The notes: a model not told the origin generated them from the sequence alone. Positions 46,950 through 56,673 are shown, numbered from the stretch's first letter. The stretch: DNA of 62,867 nucleotides from Planctomycetota bacterium (GCA_016792805.1 JAEUHX010000088.1:1-62867); one strand, 5' to 3'. A program made the numbers and translations.

Positions 46950-46993
46950 GTCGGCGCGTGCGCCGACCGGTCTCGCGGGGCCGTGGCCCCGCG
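46950..46993. repeat. REP-like double hairpin
   Basis: GGTCGGCGC GTGCGCCGACC is followed at 46974-46993 by CGCGGGGCC GT GGCCCCGCG, a perfect 9-bp stem. Similar paired hairpins occur near 45988-46034 and 46360-46400. Confidence 0.6.
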
Positions 46994-47202
46994 GAATTTC
47001 AAGCCAGCCTTCGCTGCACGATTCCATGCCCGCGCGCAGGCCGGATTTGTTGGTTCTGGGCCCCGAGGCTCGACAGGTGCCCATCGCCTCAGCGGCTTTC
47101 GGCGTGTTGACAACTCGTTGACAAAGAAGTCATCAGCTGTTGGCGACTGGCGCCCGGTGGGTTTGGTCGAATGGGCTCCACGAACACGAGGTTCGAATTC
47201 CC

Positions 47203-49755
47203 ATGACGATCACCCAAGCACTCGGTCTCACGCTCCCTCTCTTCGCAATTCCCCAGGCGCCTGCCTCTCGGCCCGCGGCGGAGCCGGCAGTCGTTCTCTC
47301 CAAGGCAAAGCTCGCCCAAGACCTCGGTCAGGCTGACGAGGCCGAGGTTCTTCTGCGGCAGGCAGCCGCCAGCGGCCGCTCCGAGGTCGCAGAGGAAGCG
47401 CAGGCGCGCCTCGCCGTCGTTCGGCAGCCTCTGGGCGGCGGCGCTCAGGCGGAGGAGGCGTCGACCTCGCCGTTGGAGCTGCGCATCCGGGAACTGTTGA
47501 GCAAGGCAGATCCCCAGGAGCCGCTGCGCCAGCTTCTGCGGACTGTTGGAAATGAGGCAACTCCGATTCTGCGAAAAGTGATCTCCGACCGCAACTTGTC
47601 GGGCACTCGACGCGATATGTTGCTGAAGGTCGCCTCCTGGGCGCTGTCGGGGCCGGAGACTCGCGATTTCATCCTCGAACATCTGCAAGCGGAGGACCCG
47701 CTGGAGCGCGCCGCCGCCGCGAGCGCGATCTGGAATGTTCGCATGTCGGAGCCGGAGCGAGCCGCGTTGGTGGAGCAGCTCGCTGCTCACAAGGACGGCC
47801 TCGTGCGCGAGTGGATTCCTGCCGAGCTGGTGCAGTTCGCGTCCTTACAGAAGCGCCTCCTGCCGGCGCTCGTCGCGGATCGCGTGCCACGCGTCCGCGC
47901 GCGTGTGGTGGAGCACCTCGCGACGAATCTCGATGCCACACAACGCGCGGCGCTCGAGCGCGACCCTGATCCCACCGTTCGCACCGCTGTCGTGTTTCGC
48001 ATGCGAGAGCTGAAGTGGCCGATCACAAAGGAGGCCGTGATCGCGTTTGCGCAGGATCCCGACTCGGAAGTTGCGACGGCGATGTTGGAGTACAACACTT
48101 CCGTTCCGGATCTGCGCACCGCGCTGGGTGAGGTCCTCGCCAAGCGCGCCTCCGATCCGGATGCAAATATCCGTCAACGCGTCGCGCGCAACTCGTCGAC
48201 TCCGCTGGGCGCTCGGTTGGCGCTTGCCGCCGACCCCGTCGAGCATGTGGCGACCGGCGCGCGCCAGCTGCTGACCAACTGGGGCGAAATTGTGCGTGGA
48301 GCGGAGGATCTGCGCGCGGTCGCTCAAGCGCTCCGGACCGCGGGCGATCAGTTCGGATTCGCCGATCCCCTTCGGAAGGAGAACGATACAAGTCCCCGAA
48401 ATCCGACTCGTGCAGATCTGCTCCTCGGCGCGCTCAGCACGCCATCGACAAAGCTCAAGGATTTTGGAATTGTGGAGTTTCGGGAGCTGATCTTCGCACA
48501 CCCCAAGCTCCTGACGCAGGCTCCGCGCGATCGTGGGCTGCACCCGATCCTGAGCTCCCTCATGGCGCCCAAGCACGTGCCCGGCGCGATCACGCTCATG
48601 AAGGAGGCGACCGATCCGGAGCTCAAGGCAGCCCTGCGGCGGTTCGTGCTTGGCTACGTCGACGACTCCACAGAGGACAACAAGGCAGAGGTCTTTTCGC
48701 TGGTGCGCGAAGTCCTGGAGCAGAGCGACGATGAACGGGACGTGAAGCAGGCGATTTCTGTGGCGCTCGCTTTTGGTTCTGCGGAGCTTGCCGACGCCGT
48801 TACTCAGGCCATTCAGCGCGTGCCCGCGTCGGTGAATCGGCTTGCGGAGGAGCTCCCGCGACTTCTCTTTTCGGATAAGTGGTCAAAAAACCTCGAGACT
48901 GCGGCTCGGATCGGGCTCGTTTGTCTCACGGAGCCAAAAGTTTTGTCGAGCTCCTGGGGCTGGCAACAGTCATTGATGAGACGCCTCCGCGGCGCGGCCC
49001 CGAAGCTTGTTGCTGCCAACGCGAAAGCCCTTGTCACTCATCCGTCGATGCCGATGTTTGCCACAAATGCGCCCTCAAGCTACCGACCCTATCTCGATGC
49101 GATCTGCGAGTCGCTGGCAGCGAGCGGCGACGCCGCCTCGTTGGAGACGCTCCGGGCGTGGGCGTCGGGGTCCCTTGGGGTGGAATCGTTGGAGTATGCA
49201 GCCTTTGGGGCACTTCAATCGCTGCCGACGGCCGTTGAGGACATGCTCACATTCGCAGGCGACGAGAGGTCGACACTATGCGTCGTAGCCGCAAAGGAGA
49301 TCGCGAAGAAATATTACAAGGATCCTCGAGCGAAGGAGCTGCTGACAAAGCTCCTGAAGAGTGAAATCCCGGCCATCCAGCAGGCTGCGATCATTGGACT
49401 CGGAAACTCGCTCTCTCCCGATCTGGCCCCGCTTCTTGTGGAGCAGCTCGCGAGCTCTGATCCAGACCTTCGCAAGGAGGCCGAGCAGGCGCTGGCGCGC
49501 ATGCGCACGTATCACGAGGAGCGCAAGCGCTGGGAAGATTGGTATCGCGGGCGCGGCATGGATCCGGGCGAGGGCGTGCGCAAGCTGCTCGAAATGCTCG
49601 ACGACTCCGATGCACAAATCCGCGTTGCTGCGATCGATTCGCTGGGCACCATGAAAGCCAAGGAGGCCCTCCCCATCCTGATCGAGCGGATGAAGAAGGC
49701 CTCGGGCGCTGAGCGGGACGCAATCGCGAAGGCGGTCGCGAAGATCAATCAGTAA
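47203..49755 (+). CDS. HEAT-repeat protein
   Basis: An 850-residue protein from the ATG at 47203. The start is weakly signal-like (MTITQALGLTLPLFAIPQAPA). Most of the protein is built of short paired helices of HEAT/PBS-lyase type, for example LQAEDPLERAAAASAIWNV, VADRVPRVRARVVEHLATNL, ALERDPDPTVRTAVVFRM and, near the end, LLEMLDDSDAQIRVAAIDSLGTMK. Such solenoids bind other proteins. Upstream (47107-47123) two TTGACA sequences could serve as -35 boxes, without a good -10. It converges on the secretion operon, sharing a hairpin with it. Confidence 0.85.
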   Translation: MTITQALGLTLPLFAIPQAPASRPAAEPAVVLSKAKLAQDLGQADEAEVLLRQAAASGRSEVAEEAQARLAVVRQPLGGGAQAEEASTSPLELRIRELLSKADPQEPLRQLLRTVGNEATPILRKVISDRNLSGTRRDMLLKVASWALSGPETRDFILEHLQAEDPLERAAAASAIWNVRMSEPERAALVEQLAAHKDGLVREWIPAELVQFASLQKRLLPALVADRVPRVRARVVEHLATNLDATQRAALERDPDPTVRTAVVFRMRELKWPITKEAVIAFAQDPDSEVATAMLEYNTSVPDLRTALGEVLAKRASDPDANIRQRVARNSSTPLGARLALAADPVEHVATGARQLLTNWGEIVRGAEDLRAVAQALRTAGDQFGFADPLRKENDTSPRNPTRADLLLGALSTPSTKLKDFGIVEFRELIFAHPKLLTQAPRDRGLHPILSSLMAPKHVPGAITLMKEATDPELKAALRRFVLGYVDDSTEDNKAEVFSLVREVLEQSDDERDVKQAISVALAFGSAELADAVTQAIQRVPASVNRLAEELPRLLFSDKWSKNLETAARIGLVCLTEPKVLSSSWGWQQSLMRRLRGAAPKLVAANAKALVTHPSMPMFATNAPSSYRPYLDAICESLAASGDAASLETLRAWASGSLGVESLEYAAFGALQSLPTAVEDMLTFAGDERSTLCVVAAKEIAKKYYKDPRAKELLTKLLKSEIPAIQQAAIIGLGNSLSPDLAPLLVEQLASSDPDLRKEAEQALARMRTYHEERKRWEDWYRGRGMDPGEGVRKLLEMLDDSDAQIRVAAIDSLGTMKAKEALPILIERMKKASGAERDAIAKAVAKINQ

Positions 49756-49774
49756 CGAGTCTCGAATCGTTACT
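49751..49774. terminator. bidirectional hairpin containing both stop codons
   Basis: AGTAACGA (49751-49758) pairs with TCGTTACT (49767-49774) around an 8-base loop. The TAA of the HEAT gene (49753-49755) and the TAA of the secretin gene (49770-49772, minus strand) sit within the two arms. Confidence 0.6.
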
Positions 49775-51269
49775 TGACGGCAGGGACCGTGTCACCCTGC
49801 ACCCAAGACCGCGGCCGCTCGTCGCGATTCCACTGTCGCTCCGAGCGGTAGCGGTCTTTGTAATCGCTCGCGATCTTCTCGACGCCGGCGCCCTGCACGA
49901 CGCGCGGCGTGAGAAGAATCAGCAGCTCGCGCCGCTGAATCTTCTGATCGGTGCTTCGAAACAGATAGCCGAGGAGCGGGATGTCGCCGAGGATCGGGAC
50001 CTTCCGTTCCTCGTCCACGACTTGCCGCTGCTGGAGCCCGCCGAGATAGAAGGTTCCGCCATCAGCCACAAATACGGTGGATCGCAGGTTGCGCGACTCC
50101 ACGACGGGGATGCCGAGGAAGAAGCGGTCCACCTGGCTCACCGTGGATTCCACCTCGAGCTTCACGCTGCGGTCGGCAAGAACTGTGGGTGTCACTTTCA
50201 AGGTGATCCCGACATTCTTGAATTGAACTTCCTGCAGCGTCGACGTCGAGCCGCCGGTCTGGTTCTGGGAGACCGTATTCGTGGTCTGGATGTAGGGGAC
50301 TTCCTCGAGAATCTCAATCGACGCGGGCTGCGAGGTCAGCGCCGCGACGCGCGGCGAGGAGAGCAGCTCGACTTGCCCAAGAGTTCGCAGCGCCGCGATC
50401 GTCCCCTGAAGCGTTCCCGGATTATTGGACGCAGCTACAGAAAAATTGGTGGACTCCGGGAGAAGCTGCTGCAGCACGCGCATCGTCGAGGCGCCGACAT
50501 CGAGCGTCGTATCGATGCGCACGCCGAGCTCGAGGCGATCGTCGAACGTCACTTCAAACACTTCCGACTCGATCACGACCTGCAGCTCGCCCGCGGCGAT
50601 CTCCCGCAGCAGCGACTCGATGCGCGGCAGGCGATCGTCCGAAGTCTCCACATAGACCGTGTGTGCCGAAGGAGTGACAGTCACTTGTCCCTCCTCGCCC
50701 ACGAGCGGCCGCAGCTTGTCCTCCAGGGAGGCCATGTCGCTCACTTGGGTCGGGATCAATCGGCGAACGGTGCGGCGCGCGGCCGCATCGCGAACGACAA
50801 GGATCGAACCCTCGCGGTCGATGCGAAGCCCCAAGCGCGAAGCAAAGGCTCCGAAGGCGTCGCGAGCGGAGACGTCTTTGAGCTCGAGGGATCCGCGGCG
50901 ATCGAGCCCCTCGTCGACCAGAATATTGATATCTGCGGCGCGCGCTAGAAGGCGCGCAAGCTCGCCGGCCGTCGCGTCGGGCACCGAAAGAGTGATCTTT
51001 CGCTCCATCGGCAGCAGCTCCTGCGCTCCGCGGGAGAGCGGCCCTTCTTCCAGGTCGGCGGAGATGCGAGGCGCAGGAGCCGGCTCTTGAACGACCTTCA
51101 CTTCCGGCGCATCGACAGGAGTGACAACCACCGGCGCCTGCGGAGCGGCGGGCTGCGCCATGGCGTCAGCGTGCTCCATCGGCCGCGGCTCCGATTTGCG
51201 GGATTTGCAGCTTTCGGCCACCAAGAGCATCACCGCCGCAGTTGCGGCGGGTAGGGCGTAACGAGTCAT
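49770..51269 (-). CDS. gspD: secretin (GspD/PilQ family)
   Basis: A 499-residue outer-membrane pore protein. The start (MTRYALPAATAAVMLLVAESC) is a lipoprotein signal with Cys21, so no separate pilotin may be needed. Residues 90-160 look like the N0/STN domain (ITLSVPDATAGELARLLARAADINILVDEG), 165-230 like N1, and 240-470 are the secretin domain with VELLSSPRVAALTSQPASIEI, VGITLKVTPTVLADRSVKLEV, GGTFYLGGLQQRQ and VPILGDIPLLGYLFR. It is shorter than classic GspD, having fewer N-domains. Last gene of the minus-strand secretion operon; its ATG overlaps the preceding stop by 4 bases. Confidence 0.93.
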   Translation of the reverse strand: MTRYALPAATAAVMLLVAESCKSRKSEPRPMEHADAMAQPAAPQAPVVVTPVDAPEVKVVQEPAPAPRISADLEEGPLSRGAQELLPMERKITLSVPDATAGELARLLARAADINILVDEGLDRRGSLELKDVSARDAFGAFASRLGLRIDREGSILVVRDAAARRTVRRLIPTQVSDMASLEDKLRPLVGEEGQVTVTPSAHTVYVETSDDRLPRIESLLREIAAGELQVVIESEVFEVTFDDRLELGVRIDTTLDVGASTMRVLQQLLPESTNFSVAASNNPGTLQGTIAALRTLGQVELLSSPRVAALTSQPASIEILEEVPYIQTTNTVSQNQTGGSTSTLQEVQFKNVGITLKVTPTVLADRSVKLEVESTVSQVDRFFLGIPVVESRNLRSTVFVADGGTFYLGGLQQRQVVDEERKVPILGDIPLLGYLFRSTDQKIQRRELLILLTPRVVQGAGVEKIASDYKDRYRSERQWNRDERPRSWVQGDTVPAVK

Positions 51270-51898
51270 TGCGAGTCTTCCTCCAGAGGAAGCGATCCGA
51301 GGGGCGGCGTCAGCTCAATCGTTCCGCGGGGCCCGGCGAAGACTGCTTTGCCCGAGGCGATCGATTGTAAAGTAAACTTCGAGCCCGGAACCTCCTGCCC
51401 GACGGCGATAATGTGCACTCCGAGCAGTGCAACGGAACGCTCTCCGGATTCAATGATTCCACGAAGAGTGAGCGCGGCCTTCGGCGCTGTCGCCGCCGGC
51501 GCGGGGCGTGACGCGGCCGCCGGCTCGCGGCTGCGCTCGGATTCCGCTTGCGCGCGAAGTTCCGCGCGGGCTCGCTCGAGCTGTGCACGCTCCTCCTCGA
51601 GGCGCCGCTGCAAGGCGGCCAGCTCTTCGAATGGATCGTGGTTCAAGAAGGCGTCTGTCCGGAATGCTGCTGCGAATCTCGGAGCGAGATCGGGTGCCGA
51701 CATGGCCGTGGGCCGGCTCATCGGCTCCATCGCGGAGCCGCCGTCGTTCTCGATCGGCTGCGCCGTCGGCAGCCGACTGGCGTTGGGCTCCTCGCCGAGC
51801 GTGCGCAGCAGCCCGCGGGCGGAGTTCGCTGCGAAGAGCACGGCGACCGCCAGCCCCGCCAGGGCCGCGACAATCTTCATGGGGGGCGCACCTTTCAT
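51266..51898 (-). CDS. GspC/PilP-like inner-membrane linker
   Basis: A 210-residue protein. The ATG at 51898 overlaps the preceding stop (ATGA); another ATG at 51880 has AAAGG 9 bases upstream and may be the real start. One TM helix (IVAALAGLAVAVLFAANSA) is followed by a coiled coil (LAALQRRLEEERAQLERARAEL) and a C-terminal beta domain (LTLRGIIESGERSVALLGVHI; SKFTLQSIASGKAVFAGPRG) of the HR/PilP type that contacts secretin N0 domains. The operon position just before the secretin supports this. Confidence 0.75.
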   Translation of the reverse strand: MKGAPPMKIVAALAGLAVAVLFAANSARGLLRTLGEEPNASRLPTAQPIENDGGSAMEPMSRPTAMSAPDLAPRFAAAFRTDAFLNHDPFEELAALQRRLEEERAQLERARAELRAQAESERSREPAAASRPAPAATAPKAALTLRGIIESGERSVALLGVHIIAVGQEVPGSKFTLQSIASGKAVFAGPRGTIELTPPLGSLPLEEDSQ

Positions 51899-52494
51899 GG
51901 CTTCTGCACAATCGGCTCCGTCACGAAGAGGGCGCAACCCTGCACGGAGGCGCGCATGGCGTTGCTCCTGGGCGCGCGAGCCGCGTCGTCTCCTTGCAGA
52001 GACTCGGAGGAGATATCAATTGTCTCTATCTGTATGATGCGCTCCAGATGGGGGAACTGCTTCAGGATCGATCCGAGCGAGGGTATGGAACCTTCAAAGG
52101 TGGCCCCGAAGGGGAGTGCTCTCATTTGTGGCACCTCCAGCGCCGGTGTCTCGATCGGATCGCCGAGCTGGAGCTTGGTGAGGGTCGCGCCGTTCTCCTC
52201 GGCCAGCATCTCGAGGAGAACACGAAGACGGTGGCGCTGAGCACCGACGGGGAACCGCCGCAGCGAGCCTTCGATCTCTTTTGTGAGTGCATCGGCCTCG
52301 TGCGTATCGGCCGACTCCTTGAGTTCGTCGCGCAGACGCAGCCGGCGGGTAAGAGCCTGCGACTGCTCGACGCTCAGAGTTCGCAAATCGGAGAGCCGCC
52401 AGGTGCCCCAAAGGGGAACCCCGGCCACAAGAAGCAACAGAACGCTTGACGCGCCGATTCGAGCCGTCGCGAGAAGCCGAGTGGAACGGCTCAT
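51895..52494 (-). CDS. GspM/PilO-like assembly protein
   Basis: A 199-residue protein from the ATG at 52494, overlapping the previous stop by 4 bases. One TM helix (ASSVLLLLVAGVPLWGTW), then a coiled coil (VEQSQALTRRLRLRDELKES) and a ferredoxin-like C-terminal part (GATFEGSIPSLGSILKQFPHLERIIQIETIDIS), which is the PilO/GspM plan. It would pair with the GspL-like protein in the inner-membrane platform. Confidence 0.75.
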   Translation of the reverse strand: MSRSTRLLATARIGASSVLLLLVAGVPLWGTWRLSDLRTLSVEQSQALTRRLRLRDELKESADTHEADALTKEIEGSLRRFPVGAQRHRLRVLLEMLAEENGATLTKLQLGDPIETPALEVPQMRALPFGATFEGSIPSLGSILKQFPHLERIIQIETIDISSESLQGDDAARAPRSNAMRASVQGCALFVTEPIVQKP

Positions 52495-53873
52495 GGCGTC
52501 TGCGACACCGCGAGGGAGAACTGCTCCGCGCGTCGGCGCCTTGAGGCGTAGTCCGCTCCGAGCAGAGATGCCTCCACGGGGGAGGCCGAAACCTCGAGCT
52601 TCGGCTCCAGGTCTCCCAGTGCGGCACCGAGCCGCGATGCATACCATTCCACCGCTGAGTTCACATCGGAGCTGTCCGAGACGCAGTACCCGCGAACCAC
52701 TAGTATCTTGCCATCGGATCGCGCCTGCGTCAGGCGTGCCGCCTTGGGGAGCGATTCCAGCGATTCCAATAAATGCCGCACGGCGGAGGCCGGCTGCGGG
52801 CCGCGCGCTCGCTCCAGGAGCGCGGCACAGTCCGTCGCGCGCTTCCGCAGCTCCTGCAGCTCCGCGTAGCGGCGGTCGAGTTCGGGATCCGAAAAGTGGT
52901 CTTGCCTGAAGAGTAATGTGTACGATTGGAGGTCAGCTTCGAGGACCCGCATCTCGTTTAGTAGGGAAACCATGATGGTGCTCACGACTGCCGTTGCGCC
53001 AGCGAGGCCGGCCAGAAGCCAGCGCCGCTGCGCCACGTTTCGCTCGGAAGGCGGAAGCAGATCGAACGCGCCGAGAGACGGATCGAAGGGCTCCAGCAGG
53101 GTCTCCATCGCGCCGGCAGGAGCAGAGCGCGCGAGCGGCGCGAGCCCGTCGGACATCAGCTCGGCGGCGGCCTGCTCGCCGGAGCCGCAGAATAGCATTC
53201 GGTCGATCTTCAGACCGCGATGGCGCTCGCGCACATAGCTGATGGTGCGACGCGCCTCCTGAAGTAACTGATCTGCCTCGCTATCGCGGTGCTCAATCGT
53301 CCGGATGAGTAAGATCTTGCCTCCGGCAACGGCGGATAATGTGAGAGTCCCTGGATCAAACAGATCCACCACGATGGCCGCGGCCCCGTGCGACTGAAGC
53401 GCAAGGTTCGCCCCGCAGCTCCACGCGGGCCGGCAGGCGATCGGATTGAGCCCGAGAGTGCGCGCCCATCGCGCCGATTCCATGACGTCGGCGCGCCGTG
53501 CCGCGAAGCAAAGCCCAATGGGCCGCTCGCGGTCGCCCATGACAAATACGCCGCGAAGAGCCGGTGCGGAGTCGAAGGCTCCGCGCGTGGCCGACTCGAG
53601 CCACTCCGCGGACGGCTCCAGCACGCCGGGCGGCAGCGGCACGGCTCGCACGAAGGTGCGCGAGCGCGGGAGTCCTATGGCGGCCCGCCGGCTGCGGGGG
53701 CCTTGTGCGCGAATCCATTGGCGCGCCGCATCAGCCCCCAGCGGAACGTCGCTTCGAACGATCTCACCACTCGTGCGGCGCACGGCAATGCGCGCGACGC
53801 CCTCCTCCAGGGAGAAGGCGACGTCACAGGCGGCGGAGTCGTGGCTCGGAGAGAGGAGATCCTTCAGCAGCAC
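52491..53873 (-). CDS. GspL-like platform protein (PilM-PilN in one chain)
   Basis: A 460-residue protein from a GTG at 53873. Residues 1-250 look like the actin-fold cytoplasmic domain of GspL/PilM (RAAIGLPRSRTFVRAVPLPPG split over two strands; AAAIVVDLFDPGTLTLSAV; RTISYVRERHRG). A TM helix at about 285-305 (LLAGLAGATAVVSTIMVSLL) leads to a coiled coil and a ferredoxin-like PilN-type domain. This single-chain arrangement is GspL-like. Residue detail is divergent from characterised members. Confidence 0.75.
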   Translation of the reverse strand: MLLKDLLSPSHDSAACDVAFSLEEGVARIAVRRTSGEIVRSDVPLGADAARQWIRAQGPRSRRAAIGLPRSRTFVRAVPLPPGVLEPSAEWLESATRGAFDSAPALRGVFVMGDRERPIGLCFAARRADVMESARWARTLGLNPIACRPAWSCGANLALQSHGAAAIVVDLFDPGTLTLSAVAGGKILLIRTIEHRDSEADQLLQEARRTISYVRERHRGLKIDRMLFCGSGEQAAAELMSDGLAPLARSAPAGAMETLLEPFDPSLGAFDLLPPSERNVAQRRWLLAGLAGATAVVSTIMVSLLNEMRVLEADLQSYTLLFRQDHFSDPELDRRYAELQELRKRATDCAALLERARGPQPASAVRHLLESLESLPKAARLTQARSDGKILVVRGYCVSDSSDVNSAVEWYASRLGAALGDLEPKLEVSASPVEASLLGADYASRRRRAEQFSLAVSQTP

Positions 53874-53939
53874 GGACAGGGGGCCCCGGGGAAGGGCGGC
53901 GCCACTCCGTTCGGCGCTTCGCCAGCGCCGACTGAAGCC

Positions 53940-54638
53940 TCAGAACGGCGCTTCGCTCGTCGGCTGAGCGGCGAGGCTCGTGGAGCGGACGCGAAGCAGG
54001 GGGCTCCCGCCCGCGGCCTGAAACGGGGTACCCCACGCGTCGCGCTCGTGGGTCGGATCGGAGTCGAGCAGCCCGAGGGCGCGGAGTTTCGCCAGCGCGG
54101 CGGGCCAGGCTGTAGGAAGAGGCTCCGCCGGGAGCTTCTCCGCCGCGTAGGCGGCGAGGGCGGCATCGATGCGCGCGATGCGGGCCAGTGTGACGTCACG
54201 CCGAATCGGACGCAGCGCCACGCGCGCCACAATGTCATCGGCAGTGCCGCGTCGGCGGTCCTCACCCGGGGAACGCAGCGTTCCGATCGATGCTCCTTGG
54301 CTCAGAGTCCACAGAATCCCGTTCCCATAGGCATCCTGGCCGAACGGCGCATCGAGCGACCCATCGAATTGTGGGGATGTGTAGGGGCCGCGCCATCCCG
54401 CAACGCCAGGATCGGCGCGCAGGTCAAGAATCGCCGAAGGCAACAGAAGCGTGTCTCGCGCATAGCTCTCGGCTGCGCGGCGTAGGTCGGCCACCTTTGC
54501 TCTTGTGGCATCGGCACGCGCAACGGAAAGCGTGCTGGAGACGACCGGCATCGCAGCGCCGGCGAGGAGAAGCAGGATCGTCGTCGCCACCATGAGCTCG
54601 AGCAGCGTGAATCCGCGAACCGTGCGAGCAGCTCTCAT
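53940..54638 (-). CDS. type II secretion pseudopilin with two GspG-like modules (A)
   Basis: A 232-residue pseudopilin from the ATG at 54638. The prepilin site is RG/FTLLEL with Glu5 of the mature helix, followed by a hydrophobic stretch. The first module ends with FGQDAYGNGILW and a calcium-loop-like SPGEDRRRGTADDI. A second, shorter module follows with RIDAALAAYAAEKLPAEPLP and DAWGTPFQAAGG. Ordinary GspG has only one such module. It probably sits on or in the pseudopilus. Confidence 0.85.
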   Translation of the reverse strand: MRAARTVRGFTLLELMVATTILLLLAGAAMPVVSSTLSVARADATRAKVADLRRAAESYARDTLLLPSAILDLRADPGVAGWRGPYTSPQFDGSLDAPFGQDAYGNGILWTLSQGASIGTLRSPGEDRRRGTADDIVARVALRPIRRDVTLARIARIDAALAAYAAEKLPAEPLPTAWPAALAKLRALGLLDSDPTHERDAWGTPFQAAGGSPLLRVRSTSLAAQPTSEAPF

Positions 54639-54652
54639 GCTACAGATCCGGT

Positions 54653-55486
54653 CTATCCACCGCTTGAGGGCGTTGGTGCCAGATGCGTCGAAGCGACGCG
54701 GCTCACTGGAGTCGCAGCTGGCGGATCGGGCACAAATGCGTCTCCCCAAGCATCGCAGGAATAGCGCGGATCATTGGGAAGATATCCGCCGGCGATGAGC
54801 GCGGCGCGCGCGGCGGCCCAATCGGCTGGCAACGGCGTGGTCGGCAGGTGGTCGCGGTTGAAAAGTGTAATAGCACTATTCACGGTCGACAGACGGCCCA
54901 GCGTTTCCGTGCGGAGCACGGGAAGGAGATCCAACAGAACCTCGATGTCGTCGGCGGATCCAACCGATCCATCTTCGCCCGCGCTGACGAGCCGGCCCTG
55001 CGTAGAGCTGAGCGCGGCCGCGGCGGCCGCCATCGCGCGGCCTCGGTCCGACGGCGTGGGAAGCGCGAGAGGGCGGAGCTGCAATGCAACAGATTTGCGC
55101 GCGCTGAGGGGCGCCGCAGAGGACGCCATCGCCGCGGCGGGCGCCGAGGTCGTCCAGAGGAGTGCGCGCCCAAAACCGTCGGTTCCGAACGCTCCGCCCG
55201 GCGAGCCGGGGCCGCTCGACTCAAAGGGCGCGCTGGCATAGGGGCCATTCCAGCCGGCTACGCCTCCAGCGGTGCGCAGCGCCTCGAGAGTCGTGGGCAG
55301 TCGAAGTGTGTCTTTCGCATAATGGATGATGGCAGCGCGCAGCTCCTCCATCGTGCGCCGTGTTTGGTCGTTGCGCGCTCCGGAAGCCGCCGTCGCCACG
55401 AGCGGCACGAGGGCGCCCGCGAGAATCACGAGCACCGCAACGACGAGCACCACCTCGAGCAGCGAAAAACCGCGGTCGCGTCTCAT
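54653..55486 (-). CDS. type II secretion pseudopilin with two GspG-like modules (B)
   Basis: A 277-residue pseudopilin; its ATG at 55486 overlaps the gspF stop (ATGA). The site is RG/FSLLEV. The first module has GVAGWNGPYASAPF and FGTDGFGRALLW, and the calcium-type loop is SAGEDGSVGSADDI. The second module has TVNSAITLFNRDHLPTTPLP and CDAWGDAFVPD. It shares this two-module plan with the next gene, so the two are probably an old tandem duplication. Confidence 0.87.
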   Translation of the reverse strand: MRRDRGFSLLEVVLVVAVLVILAGALVPLVATAASGARNDQTRRTMEELRAAIIHYAKDTLRLPTTLEALRTAGGVAGWNGPYASAPFESSGPGSPGGAFGTDGFGRALLWTTSAPAAAMASSAAPLSARKSVALQLRPLALPTPSDRGRAMAAAAAALSSTQGRLVSAGEDGSVGSADDIEVLLDLLPVLRTETLGRLSTVNSAITLFNRDHLPTTPLPADWAAARAALIAGGYLPNDPRYSCDAWGDAFVPDPPAATPVSRVASTHLAPTPSSGG

Positions 55487-56673
55487 CGCCGAATCGCCTC
55501 CAGCATTCGGAACATCGGGAGGACGGCTGCGAAAATTGCAAATCCGACGCCGGCGCCCGCGAAGCAGAGGGCGGCCGGTTCAGCAATGGCCACGAGGCGC
55601 TTCAGCCCAAGTCGCAGATCGCGCTCGAGCTGTGCGGCAATGCGGTCGAGCGATTTGTCCAGTGTTCCCGTGTGCTCTCCCATGGAGATCTGCCTTCCGA
55701 CGAGCGGCGGGAGCTGGAGCCGTCGCCGCACGGCCTCGGCAAGTGTGATTCCGGTGAGCACGTCCTCGCGAACGTCGGCGACGCGCGCCGACATCGCCCG
55801 ATTACTGGTGGATCGAGCAATGAGCTCGAGCGACTCCGGGAAGGGGAGGCCAGCGCGGTAGAGCGTGCCGAGGCTCGATGCGAAGTCCGCGCCAGCTGCT
55901 TTTTGTACAAGACCACCAACAATCGGAAGGTTCAATATTGCGCCATCGATTGCCTGGCGTCCGCTCTCGAATCGGCGCGCGATGACGAAGCCAACGGTGG
56001 CCGTCGCGAGAAGCGCGCCGAGCAGCGGGCCGTAGCTCGCGAGCCCCTCGGAGATCGCAAGTGTCACTTCGGTGACCCACGGAAGCTTCGTCTGCGAGGA
56101 GCGCATGGGCGCGGCGATTTTTGGTACCAAATAGAGCGCCACGAGGAGGATCAACCCGAGCGCCGCCAGCAGGAGCCCCGCAGGATAGGCGAGGGCGGGA
56201 ATGAGCGAAGAGCGCAGGGCTGCGCGCCACTCGAGAAACTCGGCGAGCCGGTTGAGCACCTGCTCCAGCGTGCCGGAGCGCTCGCCGGCGCGGACGGCCG
56301 CAAGGAACTGCTCGGGGAATCGGGCGCCGCAGCGCGCGAGGGAATCCGCGAGGGTGCGACCACGCTCGACGTCGTCGACGACATGGGCGAGAAGCTCTCG
56401 ATGAGTGGGATTCGCTTGCGTCGCGATGTCGCGCAGGCCCTCGCCGAGTGCGACGCCCGTCGAAACAACTGTTGCAAGATCGCGCGCGAGCTCCGCCGTC
56501 TCGAGATCACTCCATCGCTTGCCCACTCGTTTGCTGGCGCGCGACTCCTCGGTGTCCAGAAGCCGAAGTCCACAATCCTCGAGCTGATCACGGAGCTGCT
56601 CCGGCGTCGCCTCTGTCTCGCCCGAGAGAATGTGTCCTTCCGCTGTGGCAGCTCGATATCGGAGCAAGCTCAC
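55483..56673 (-). CDS. gspF: type II secretion inner-membrane platform protein GspF
   Basis: A 396-residue protein from the GTG at 56673, chosen because it overlaps the gspE stop (GTGA) and gives the usual GspF start (LLRYRAATAEGHILSGETEA). Two repeated T2SSF domains are visible, with ELARDLATVVSTGVALGEGL and later FASSLGTLYRAGLPFPESLEL, each followed by a QISMGEHTGTLDKSL/AVRAGERSGTLEQVL motif. Three TM helices, including LLLAALGLILLVALYLVP and FAGAGVGFAIFAAVLPMF. It anchors the ATPase. Confidence 0.95.
   Translation of the reverse strand: MSLLRYRAATAEGHILSGETEATPEQLRDQLEDCGLRLLDTEESRASKRVGKRWSDLETAELARDLATVVSTGVALGEGLRDIATQANPTHRELLAHVVDDVERGRTLADSLARCGARFPEQFLAAVRAGERSGTLEQVLNRLAEFLEWRAALRSSLIPALAYPAGLLLAALGLILLVALYLVPKIAAPMRSSQTKLPWVTEVTLAISEGLASYGPLLGALLATATVGFVIARRFESGRQAIDGAILNLPIVGGLVQKAAGADFASSLGTLYRAGLPFPESLELIARSTSNRAMSARVADVREDVLTGITLAEAVRRRLQLPPLVGRQISMGEHTGTLDKSLDRIAAQLERDLRLGLKRLVAIAEPAALCFAGAGVGFAIFAAVLPMFRMLEAIRR

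Noticed and set aside
47150..47205. A tRNA-like T-loop sequence (GGTTCGAATTCC) just before the HEAT gene
   Set aside because: No acceptor stem, D-arm or anticodon arm can be paired around it; the match is to the short loop motif only.
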